Shown: positions 56,691 through 64,000 of the stretch, piece by piece
How positions within the stretch are numbered: position 1 is the first letter of the stretch
Layout: every line of letters begins with the position of its first letter
Assembly (NCBI GenBank): GCA_019237115.1
Contig: JAFAHS010000159.1
Span: 34,306-98,305 of the forward strand
Reading direction: 5' to 3'
Origin: Deltaproteobacteria bacterium
GTDB taxonomy: Bacteria; Desulfobacterota; Binatia; Binatales; Binataceae
Length of the DNA: 64,000 bases
Made by a program: the position numbers and the translations under genes
The notes under the pieces: generated by a model
The model's input: the letters and a program-made list of their open reading frames with translations, nothing else
Databases searched by the model: none
What the model was told of the DNA's origin: nothing

Positions 56691-57173
56691 GGCGCTACTA
56701 CTGCTCCGAGCAAATCGTTCACATCCGTGGGGCCGGCAGAACGGCAGCCGCCTGGTCGCTGTCCGTCGTCGACCTTCCAGAAATCTATGCGCATGCTCGG
56801 CTATCTGCCAGTCCAACGAGTAGCGAAGGGGTGCTAAAGGGCCGGGTGGGCTTTAAATAGACGGGTCCAGGGTGTTTCGAATCGGTGTGCTCGATCTTAT
56901 TCGCGGGACGCACAATCTTGCATCGTTTTCGCCTAGTTCAATGCCGAAACCGGTGCCCCTGTGGCGTTCTGAGAGAAGAGGCCGCTGGTCGTTTGGGTTG
57001 AGAATACGATGTGGTGTTTTGGGGCTTGGAGATGGGCGCGGATGGCTGGTGAAGCACCCTTGAGTCCCTCGGGGAGAGGGCACACGGTGTAAAAGCCGGG
57101 CCACCACTGACAGCGTAGGCTTTTAGCGCATCTACAACCCCTCGGTCACCCGCGGCGCGCAATCTCACCGGCG
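56691..57173. other. Intergenic gap, no gene seen
   Basis: About 480 bases between two minus-strand genes. There are short frames only, with no recognisable features. Confidence 0.4.
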
Positions 57174-59192
57174 CTACGGCGGCGGGTTGATAGCGGTATC
57201 GAATTCCACTTTGTCACCCTCCGCGGTCCCATTGGGCAGGGGTTGGAAGTAAAAATCAGATGTCACTTGATCTGTATAGGTCCGCGCTACGGGAACGCAG
57301 CCATTGCCGTAAATCGCGTCACCGCGATAGCACCGGTAGATTTCGTCGGTCGCACCGAGATAGACCTGTCCGCCGGTCCCTGCTCCTGCAGGAGCACACA
57401 GCGGCTGATAGGAGAACGTGTTGGCCGTTGAGGCCGTGATCGAAAACGCTCCACTGTAGCATTGATCGCTACCGTCTGACACACCATAGATGTACGGAGT
57501 ACTGGTACCGCTACCCTGCTGGTTGGCGGGGACAATCCAATTGTTCGGAACATTGCCGGAGGCCAGCGTACAGGTAGCAATCCCAGTCGGGGCAGTGCCC
57601 GAATACGTACACCCCGACAGGCTCAGAGCTGGATACTGCGATACATTGTTGTAGGCGAAACCCGAATAGAAGAAGTCAGTAACGGTACCCCCATTGAGCG
57701 GAGAACCCCAGGGCCAAAAACTATGGGCCGTCTGCGCGCTAAGCTGGTTGACCGCCTCGAAGTTAGTCACATCATCGGTTCCGTCAAGGCCAATCGAATG
57801 GATTTCCCATTGGTTGCCATCGCTAACCTTGCCCCCTACCCCAGCGTTCACGCCTGACCCCAGATTCCAGGAGAAACTCGTACTGGTAAGCGCCGTAATG
57901 GTCCAGCGCCCCTCATACCTTGGCACCGAGTTGCCCTCGACGATGACGGTTGTTCCTAGCGGCCACGCGGGAAGAAGACCGCCCGCGGTGGTACACTTCG
58001 CAACGTTCGATACCACCGCGCAACCACTCAACGCGTAACTGGTACCACCGTCAGTGTGGTTGTATACGAAATAGCCACCCCCCGGCGCACTCGGAACATA
58101 AGGACTCCACGTCTCATGACCTCCACCGCTGAACCAGGGTGCGTTCAAATCCTGAGCAATAAACCCATACTGACCGGGCGTTGCGCTCGAATCGTCGATG
58201 ATCTGCATCGCTGCTGTCTGCCCGATCGGGCAACTCGGGGACCCCGAACCTCGAAAGCCGGCGGCTTGGACCAGAAATCGATTTCCAATGTAACGAGTGT
58301 TCTGGACCTCTCCGGTAGAATAGCAGTAGCCCGTCGGGAAATTCGCCGTGATATCGAATGTATGGAGGCTGCCGGGCAAGACGGTAGTACTATTACTGAG
58401 CCCCACCGATGACCAATAGTAGTGGCTCGAGAAATATCCATTGGACCGGGTGACTATGCCAATTCGAGTTCCATCTTCACTTAGGCTCGGGCCACTCGGT
58501 TCATCAGTCGAGATAAGGTTAGCACCGGTAGGATTCGACAGCGTAAATTGATATAGGGGGGTGATTACCATCGCACTACCAGCTACGCAGGCTGGATCGT
58601 TGATGCCTGTGACGGTGGGCGCGCAAGCATGGATCGCGTAGATGCTATCAGGACTCAGATGGTCAATCCCAAGCCACGGACCGCTGACTCCGGTCGTGTA
58701 AAATATGTTGGGATCGGTGCGAGACCAGTTCGTACGCCAGTTCAATGAGGGGGTATCGGAGGGCGCACCTGCGGCAACGTAGAGCGGCTTTAGAAAGCAG
58801 CCGTTTCCATCGAACAGCGCCACCATCCACGGTTTCGCGATGCCGTTGGATGATTCGGGAGTCTGAATCCCGAGCATCAAGGAGCCATTGGCATTGAACG
58901 AGTTGCGCCAATAGTAGAGATTGTGATCGCTCGACCCACCCGGAACATTACGAATCATCTCCTGGTAGACGCCGCCCCACTGGGGGTCGGTAAACAACAC
59001 ATTATTGTAGGGCGGGTCATAGCCGAAAGCGTTCTCACCAGTGTTCGAGCACGGAGCGAGGGGCGCGTTGGTGGCTGCAAAAAGGACGTTCTCGATGATC
59101 TGTGTGCCCTGAGCGAGAGCTGATTTAGGCGGACCAGCCGTGGTGGCAATAATCAGAGCACCCGTCAGGAAAAAAATCTTCCTCATGGTCAC
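57174..59192 (-). CDS. Large exported beta-rich protein, unknown function
   Basis: A 672-residue protein with a signal peptide (MTMRKIFFLTGALIIATTAG, cleavage near SALAQG). The mature part is rich in Gly, Ser, Thr, Asn and aromatics, with even-spaced strands suggestive of a propeller. Two segments, around residues 390-460 and 540-625, share a pattern of Cys...W..G..V.V.G...Y.G.W.ITA.T..SFSW and end in AG.GG.V, and look like an inserted repeated domain. About ten cysteines occur mostly in pairs, consistent with secretion. I do not recognise the family. ATG 59192 is close to an upstream GGGGTGA. Confidence 0.8.
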   Translation of the reverse strand: MTMRKIFFLTGALIIATTAGPPKSALAQGTQIIENVLFAATNAPLAPCSNTGENAFGYDPPYNNVLFTDPQWGGVYQEMIRNVPGGSSDHNLYYWRNSFNANGSLMLGIQTPESSNGIAKPWMVALFDGNGCFLKPLYVAAGAPSDTPSLNWRTNWSRTDPNIFYTTGVSGPWLGIDHLSPDSIYAIHACAPTVTGINDPACVAGSAMVITPLYQFTLSNPTGANLISTDEPSGPSLSEDGTRIGIVTRSNGYFSSHYYWSSVGLSNSTTVLPGSLHTFDITANFPTGYCYSTGEVQNTRYIGNRFLVQAAGFRGSGSPSCPIGQTAAMQIIDDSSATPGQYGFIAQDLNAPWFSGGGHETWSPYVPSAPGGGYFVYNHTDGGTSYALSGCAVVSNVAKCTTAGGLLPAWPLGTTVIVEGNSVPRYEGRWTITALTSTSFSWNLGSGVNAGVGGKVSDGNQWEIHSIGLDGTDDVTNFEAVNQLSAQTAHSFWPWGSPLNGGTVTDFFYSGFAYNNVSQYPALSLSGCTYSGTAPTGIATCTLASGNVPNNWIVPANQQGSGTSTPYIYGVSDGSDQCYSGAFSITASTANTFSYQPLCAPAGAGTGGQVYLGATDEIYRCYRGDAIYGNGCVPVARTYTDQVTSDFYFQPLPNGTAEGDKVEFDTAINPPP

Positions 59193-59463
59193 TCACCCCT
59201 TTCGTACCACTCTAAGAGTGACACTTGCGAAACTATTACGTAAAGAGTGAGTTGGAAACTTGTGCGCCTACTGGTCGATACGCTCAAGCACGCAGAGAGT
59301 CGCGATCAGTTTCAAACGATCGCGTAAGTGAGCAGAATCGCCGCTTGTTCGGGTCGGCCATCTCACGACGTCTCGATTTGCTGCGGCGAGCAACTATCGC
59401 GGGGACCATGGAAAGCAGGTGCGACCGAGTGCCCGGGAGAATCAAGGACAAGCGCTAATGCAA

Positions 59464-59496
59464 GAGAGCCAGCACGGTTCATCCGCACTGGCTCTC
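59464..59496 (-). terminator. Hairpin downstream of the NHL-type gene
   Basis: GAGAGCCAG (59464-59472) pairs perfectly with CTGGCTCTC (59488-59496). It is about 50 bases after the gene's stop and is shared with the decayed paralogue at 10623-10657. Confidence 0.6.
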
Positions 59497-59543
59497 CGAG
59501 GTGGGCTTTGGCGAAAATAGAATTAGTACACGGCCGTGACCGC

Positions 59544-60683
59544 TTAGGGCGTGGCCCGGAGGTTGGGTCCGAAGATGAGGCCGGTCGGCTCCTTGAGAGT
59601 GGTAGCGGCACCGATCAGGAAGGTCCCTGGACTTATTGCACCGCTTCCTTTGAGTTGCCGTACCTTGAAGATCGCGATGCTACTGTTGGCATCGTTGGAC
59701 ACGGCCAGATTACCCAAATTGTCCATGCTGACTCCTTGCGGGTCCGCGATGGTGACGCCCGCCCTGGTAGTCAATGGAGTGAACTGAGTTGCGGGCGTCG
59801 GTGTGCCGCTCGCCGTAAGGGAGCTGGCTGCAAACTTCACCACGGAAGGTCCGCTGCCAAGAATAATGCCTTCGTTCGAGAACCACAGGTCACCGGCTGC
59901 GTCAAAGACCAGACCCCACGGCCCGTCGATACTCGCGAAGGTAGGGTTATGGTTGGAGCTCAGCGTCACGTCCGCGCTAACCGGCGTGGGGCTCCCTACC
60001 GTACCCCCGGAGGTCGGAATGTGGTCGCTGTTAACCACGAATATCTGCGCGGCACCGTTGTCGGCCAGATACAGATTCCCCTTGTTGAACGCCAAGCCCA
60101 GGATTCCGGTCGAACCGCTAATCTTGAACACTGTGGCAGGCACTAGTCCCGGCGCGTTTCCCGAGGTCAATTGAGCCGCAGTGAAAACGAAGATAACATC
60201 CACGCCCGGATCGGCGACGTACAAGTTGCCAGACCCGTCAAATACGCCGAACTGAGGAAAGACGAAGCCGGGCACGCCGCCCGAATTCGTAATGGCGAAG
60301 AACGGGGTCGGCTTATCATCCGTGCTGAGCGATCTCAATTGGGCGTTGGTGAACATGAAGACCCCTTCGGTGGCGTCTCCCGTGCCATCGCCGCCATCGA
60401 CGACCCACAGATTGTTGTGACTATCAAAGACCGTATCCTGCGGAGAAAAGAACGAGCCGCTCATGTTGATCAAAGTTGGCTTCGGGCTGCTGACGCTCCC
60501 TCTCGAAGTCTGCCCAGCAGAGAACTCCGGAACGGTTGGGCCACCGCTGTTTGCCACCCATAGGCCCGTGGTCACAAACTGAGCCACAGGCGGGCGAGCG
60601 GTCGACGCGAGCAGCATTCCGCCAACAAGTACAGCCGCACCAGCGCGCCAGATTCCATGCATGCTGACCATTCGATCACTCAT
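59544..60683 (-). CDS. Secreted NHL-repeat-like protein (intact paralogue)
   Basis: A 379-residue protein with a signal-like N-terminus (HGIWRAGAAVLVGGMLLAST) and a mature part of repeated propeller blades: DTVFDSHNNLWVVDGG, FGVFDGSGNLYVADPG, LGLAFNKGNLYLADNG, WGLVFDAAGDLWFSNEG and GVSMDNLGNLAVSND. Each carries the G.(A/V)F...GNL(Y/W)V.D pattern of NHL/Vgb-type propellers. It ends EPTGLIFGPNLRATP. A decayed copy lies at 10658-11125. Such proteins are often surface binding proteins or lyases; no catalytic residues are recognisable. Confidence 0.82.
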   Translation of the reverse strand: MSDRMVSMHGIWRAGAAVLVGGMLLASTARPPVAQFVTTGLWVANSGGPTVPEFSAGQTSRGSVSSPKPTLINMSGSFFSPQDTVFDSHNNLWVVDGGDGTGDATEGVFMFTNAQLRSLSTDDKPTPFFAITNSGGVPGFVFPQFGVFDGSGNLYVADPGVDVIFVFTAAQLTSGNAPGLVPATVFKISGSTGILGLAFNKGNLYLADNGAAQIFVVNSDHIPTSGGTVGSPTPVSADVTLSSNHNPTFASIDGPWGLVFDAAGDLWFSNEGIILGSGPSVVKFAASSLTASGTPTPATQFTPLTTRAGVTIADPQGVSMDNLGNLAVSNDANSSIAIFKVRQLKGSGAISPGTFLIGAATTLKEPTGLIFGPNLRATP

Positions 60684-61165
60684 GTCACGATCCTCCCTTG
60701 AATTCGCAGTGCTTTCCCCTTTCGGATCTGTTTCACTCGGACGATGAATGAGTCACGAAGTCCGCCGGAGCAGAATCTTCGTGGCGGGGCCCTGCCGCTA
60801 CTCAGCCTGCGGGGCGCTTTTTCTTCAACTGAGGTGCGCTGGTTCGGTGGGCGCACAGCACCCTCGAGTGGTGCCATCTGAGGTTCAGGCAACATGACCG
60901 TGGGTTACTGGGATCCTCGTCGACCGAAACCCGGGCGCTAAGCGAACATGCTCCGCTGACCAGTTAAGAACGTAACCTGCCCAGTATCGTCGAGCTGAAT
61001 TTCCCGGCCGCATTTACCAACCCGTCTTCGCGGCCAGCGCAACGGCAAAGTATTTTCGGTTGTAATAGGGGTGCAGTCGGTCGCACTCAAGGTTCGCGAA
61101 GATTCGTGAACCAGCGGTGTCCGGGCTCGCCGGAGGGATCGGCTGGAGAGCGAGCCGCGAATTTG
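60684..61165. other. Intergenic gap, no gene seen
   Basis: About 480 bases holding the NHL gene's upstream region. No gene is seen. Confidence 0.4.
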
Positions 61166-61549
61166 CTATCGAATTGACCCTTCCCGCGTCTCTAGTACAT
61201 TCTCAAGAGTCTGCGCCTCCACGTGTTTCACAGTCTCGAACTTCCCTGAGACGGATTGGCGTTGGTTTTCGCGTAATCTGGGATGTCCCCATGCGAATAC
61301 CTTCATGCATACGTCGTCACATAGGTCGAACGTCGTATAGTCTTTACCTTGCCGAGTGGTTTGCGCGAAGACATGACGCACTGTCCCTGACGCGGTCAGG
61401 CGTTTGCCGTCGTAAGACTGGGGATGCCTAAGGATCTCAACGGGATCGAAAGCTTGCGCGAGCGCGACAGGATTCGTAACCAACAGAACCAAGGGTATTG
61501 TGCTCACAAACGCGATTAAGCTCGATTTCGCCTTAGCCGCGATTATCAT
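61166..61549 (-). CDS. Small exported OB-fold-like protein
   Basis: A 127-residue protein with a signal peptide (AKSSLIAFVSTIPLVLLV, cut near VALAQA). The mature 95 residues have an OB-fold-like strand order: YDGKRLTASGTVRHVFAQTT, KDYTTFDLCDDVCMKVFAWG and RQSVSGKFETVKHVE. Similar secreted OB-fold proteins occur in proteobacteria, with unknown ligands. The two close cysteines (DLCDDVC) could form a disulfide or bind metal. ATG 61549 follows AAAGGT closely; the longer frame to 61702 is unsupported. Confidence 0.75.
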   Translation of the reverse strand: MIIAAKAKSSLIAFVSTIPLVLLVTNPVALAQAFDPVEILRHPQSYDGKRLTASGTVRHVFAQTTRQGKDYTTFDLCDDVCMKVFAWGHPRLRENQRQSVSGKFETVKHVEAQTLENVLETREGSIR

Positions 61550-61909
61550 AGACCTTTCTTGCGAAGGAACTCTCGAATGCGAGGCGTTTTGCCGCCGCAC
61601 TACGGTTTTTCTCCGCAATGCTAAATTTTGGTCGATCAATTCGAGGGCAATCCGAGGAGCTTTCCGCCTGCGGCTCGCTGAGGACTCGAAAGGATGGCTC
61701 ACGGCGTTTGTGGCCTACAGGGGTTTGTGCCACCGTGATGAGGGTGGCAATTGAGGTCGTTGCCTAGTCGTCTGGTGATGAACGCCGTCCACCCCGCCCT
61801 CCGGGCAAGCTCACGACTTTACTCCCCGGAACTTCGACTAGACTATCGCTTAGTTCAAAAATGGAGTCCAAGAGACGAATTAAGGAATTCATCAAAGAGG
61901 AAAATTCTA

Positions 61910-62515
61910 ATGAAGCGTCTGGTCCTCAACGGCTTCGCCGTGTTGATACTAGCGGCGGCGGGTTTTTTCCAGGGGCACGCCAACGCGGGCAATCTGCCTG
62001 GTGATTCGGTCAAAGTCATTCCGCGGGTCTCGAACCCGGTCCCCCCTCCCTCGCGACCTGCCTCAAACCCCACTCGTTACGAGGGTCGCAGCACTGACGA
62101 GGGGCGCGTCCAAAGTCATACCAGCGAAACTCGCAACGGGACCGACTCGGGCCTTACAACGCGACAGCGAACCGAGGGCGCTTCCGGCGCAGGTGATCGC
62201 CATGAGGACGGCGTCTGTACTAGCGGGAATCCGAAACTCCTCGGAGTGCATTGCTCGGCCAGTTCGCAGTGCAGTTGGGGTGCGCGTTGTGTTGGACAGC
62301 CTGCGAGATGTGCGAATACGGGTACCCCATGCGTCAGCAGCGCACAGTGTATGGTGCAAGGCGTTTGTTCGTCGGGTGGCTTAAGTAGCGTTTCAAATCA
62401 CCGCGGAGGTACGTCTGCGCGGCCGGTGCCAGTTTCCCGCGACCGTGTAGCGAACCGAACTCCCACCACGGTTAGCGGCGGGCGAGGTGTCAACCCAGTT
62501 GTCCCTTCTCGGTGA
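61910..62515 (+). CDS. Secreted Cys-rich protein, unknown function
   Basis: A 201-residue protein with a clear signal peptide (MKRLVLNGFAVLILAAAGFF, cleavage near HANAGN). The mature part is Pro/Ser/Thr-rich and disordered, except for a central block of eight cysteines in about 55 residues: VCTSG, GVHCSASSQCSWGARCVG, RCANTGTPCVSSAQCMVQGV. The Cx(5)C...C pattern resembles short disulfide-knot repeats in secreted myxobacterial proteins. ATG 61910 has AGAGG nine bases upstream. It is divergent from the OB-fold gene. Confidence 0.75.
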   Translation: MKRLVLNGFAVLILAAAGFFQGHANAGNLPGDSVKVIPRVSNPVPPPSRPASNPTRYEGRSTDEGRVQSHTSETRNGTDSGLTTRQRTEGASGAGDRHEDGVCTSGNPKLLGVHCSASSQCSWGARCVGQPARCANTGTPCVSSAQCMVQGVCSSGGLSSVSNHRGGTSARPVPVSRDRVANRTPTTVSGGRGVNPVVPSR

Positions 62516-63204
62516 TGACTGTGGCGGACGTACTTGGAGGTGGCTGGTCGGGCAGGTCGACCCGAACCCACACGGAGCTGGCGTGATCATTTCCGGCCTT
62601 CGCGCCGACGATTTTGCGCAGTTGTTTCACAGGTAAGAATACGTTCTCTTATTTTGGAGGAGCCTCGACCTCTGTACCAAATCGTCAATACGAGATCTTG
62701 CCTTAGCGCGCCCCCCGGACCATTCTCCTTTCTCTGGTCGCGTGTCTCACATTTCGCGGAGACGCTCTTTTTAAAGCAGTTTCCAGTTTATTCTATCCCA
62801 CTAGTAGTAAATCCCAATTAGGCTAACTAGATAGACTGTATCCTCCGTAACCTTCACAGTTCCCAACACGTCGGTTTTTTCATGCGTTGCTGATTCTTAT
62901 GGGAAGACGACTGGTCGGCGGAGTGTTCCGAACCTTTGGTGTTGGGTTTGTGTGTACGGTGAGAATTCTGGTTACTACATTGTATTCAAAAGGAGTTCCG
63001 TTGCACATTGCAACGTTCAAGCGTGCTACCGATGGGACATTCGTTGAAATATGGCTTGTCTGAAGGTATTCTTTCACATCGCGGCAGTCGCCCGTTTCAG
63101 TAACTTCTGACATTTGGCACGGTTAAGGTTAGCTCATTAGATGGTTCATCCGCACTCGAACCCAGCACGCAGCTTGCCAAGAGCACGGCAGAGATAACCA
63201 AGTC
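62516..63204. other. Lower-GC intergenic stretch, one doubtful small frame
   Basis: The stretch is visibly richer in A and T than its neighbours. A 77-codon minus-strand frame (62880-63113) begins MSEVTETGDCRDVKEYLQTS but has no ribosome binding site or family match and may be chance. Nothing else is seen. Confidence 0.35.
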
Positions 63205-64000
63205 GTGCGTGATACCAAAAGCCAGGACCAGGGCGCGCAAACGAAGACCACCAGATCGGATCGGGCCTGGGAGCGGATGGGTGCCGTAGAACCCTACTAC
63301 GGCGTAAAGCCCGAACGCGGGTATTTAAAAGACAACCTCGACGCCGCGGCCCGCGCAGAATTTTTTCGCACCGGCGAATACCAGCTGGAACAGACCCTGC
63401 GAATTATCCGTCAACGGCTCGATGAAAACTTCAATCCTGCACGGGCGCTCGACTATGGCTGCGGCGTGGGGCGGGTACTGATACCCCTCGCCCGCCGGGT
63501 CAGTCAGGTGGTTGGCTGCGACGTATCTTCGTCCATGCTCGACGAAGCGAGGGTGAACTGCGACCGGTCCGGGGTAACCAATGTTTCATTTGCGCGAGCC
63601 GACGATCGATTGTCAGCGGTCCCCGGTAGTTTCAATTTCATCTTTTCGGATGCGGTCTTTCAACACATCCATCCCGGGCGCGTCGACCTGATTTTTCGTG
63701 CTTTGCTTGACCGGCTCGATGAGGGAGGAATCTGTGTCGTGGGTTTCGTGATCGATACTCCCTCCCTTCAAAGGTTCGCGCGCTGGATCAATCGAACCCT
63801 CCCGTTCGTGGACCGCTTTGTCACCCGCGTGCGCGGATACCGCGGTGGCAGCACGGCGCTGGAGAGTCACGTCTACGCGCTGGAGCGCGCGGTCGCGCGA
63901 CTGATGGAAGCAGGCTACGAAGAAATGCTCGTTCAGTTCTTCCGCGGCCCCCACGTAACCCGCGCGCGGGTTTTTGTCCGACGCGGAACCGCAGCAGCGG
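63205..64000 (+). CDS. SAM-dependent methyltransferase, runs off the right edge
   Basis: The frame is open from GTG 63205 to the window end (about 265 codons) with no stop. Class I methyltransferase motifs are seen: ALDYGCGVGRVLIPLAR (motif I), VVGCDVSSSMLDEA (motif II), FNFIFSDAVFQHIHPG (motif IV) and LDRLDEGGICVVGFV. The N-terminal part (WERMGAVEPYYGVKPERGYL) is typical of family members acting on small molecules or lipids. The start could also be ATG 63277. The acceptor is unknown. Being truncated, it could carry further domains. Confidence 0.85.
   Translation, partial: MRDTKSQDQGAQTKTTRSDRAWERMGAVEPYYGVKPERGYLKDNLDAAARAEFFRTGEYQLEQTLRIIRQRLDENFNPARALDYGCGVGRVLIPLARRVSQVVGCDVSSSMLDEARVNCDRSGVTNVSFARADDRLSAVPGSFNFIFSDAVFQHIHPGRVDLIFRALLDRLDEGGICVVGFVIDTPSLQRFARWINRTLPFVDRFVTRVRGYRGGSTALESHVYALERAVARLMEAGYEEMLVQFFRGPHVTRARVFVRRGTAAA

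Overview
The window is high-GC DNA, probably from an uncultured soil or sediment bacterium. It carries an amidohydrolase, SDRs, a luciferase-like flavin oxidoreductase, a crotonase, a nitronate monooxygenase, DUF2277, MlaC, TonB/BtuB, a TolC-type outer-membrane factor and a sigma-54 activator, which point to a Gram-negative didermal cell. The mix and the Pro-Arg-His-Lys tRNA array suggest a deltaproteobacterium-like lineage such as Binatota. That placement is inference from gene content only.

Layout. 1-15.5 kb: catabolic and redox enzymes (possible CoA-transferase tail, amidohydrolase, MFS transporter, M20 peptidase, two SDRs, VOC protein, indoleamine 2,3-dioxygenase, antiporter, nitronate monooxygenase). 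It also holds a divergent dps/perR pair around a PerR-box-like operator, an alpha/beta hydrolase broken by an in-frame amber codon, and the decayed copy of an NHL-type secreted protein that is intact near 60 kb. 16-19.3 kb: a Ser/Thr kinase with a WNK-like lysine arrangement, an orphan MlaC, and a kelch relic. 19.3-24 kb: a vitamin B12 module. Two cobalamin riboswitches lie back to back; one faces a TonB-like protein plus a nitrilase-family amidohydrolase, the other a BtuB-type receptor.

24-37.5 kb is an accessory, decaying region: a shattered exported-protein gene, a Gly-rich repeat gene with a one-base slip in its repeats, an inverted duplication of that gene's 3' end, a HigBA toxin-antitoxin pair, an acetyltransferase relic, a large lipoprotein with ten Ig-like repeats and a beta-propeller tail (frame broken three times), a second kelch relic, and a tRNA-Lys-associated element end with an XRE regulator, a palindromic operator, an Xis-like protein, a small HTH protein and a tyrosine recombinase whose last codons lie inside the tRNA-Lys gene. 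Four tRNA genes follow.

38.8-56 kb returns to ordinary chromosome: glucan phosphorylase, a YtcA/HlyD/FUSC efflux set with a convergent TolC-like partner, LLM oxidoreductase, DUF2277, a tandem acetyltransferase with a RidA-like protein, a MetE-like methyltransferase, a YfcE phosphoesterase, a crotonase lacking both usual catalytic glutamates, and a GAF-sigma54 activator. 55.7-62.5 kb holds a run of exported proteins of unknown role (Ycf48-like, a 672-residue beta-rich protein, the intact NHL protein, an OB-fold-like protein, a Cys-rich protein). A methyltransferase runs off the right edge.

The most promising candidate for an undescribed system is the B12-riboswitch-controlled TonB plus nitrilase-family operon opposite btuB.
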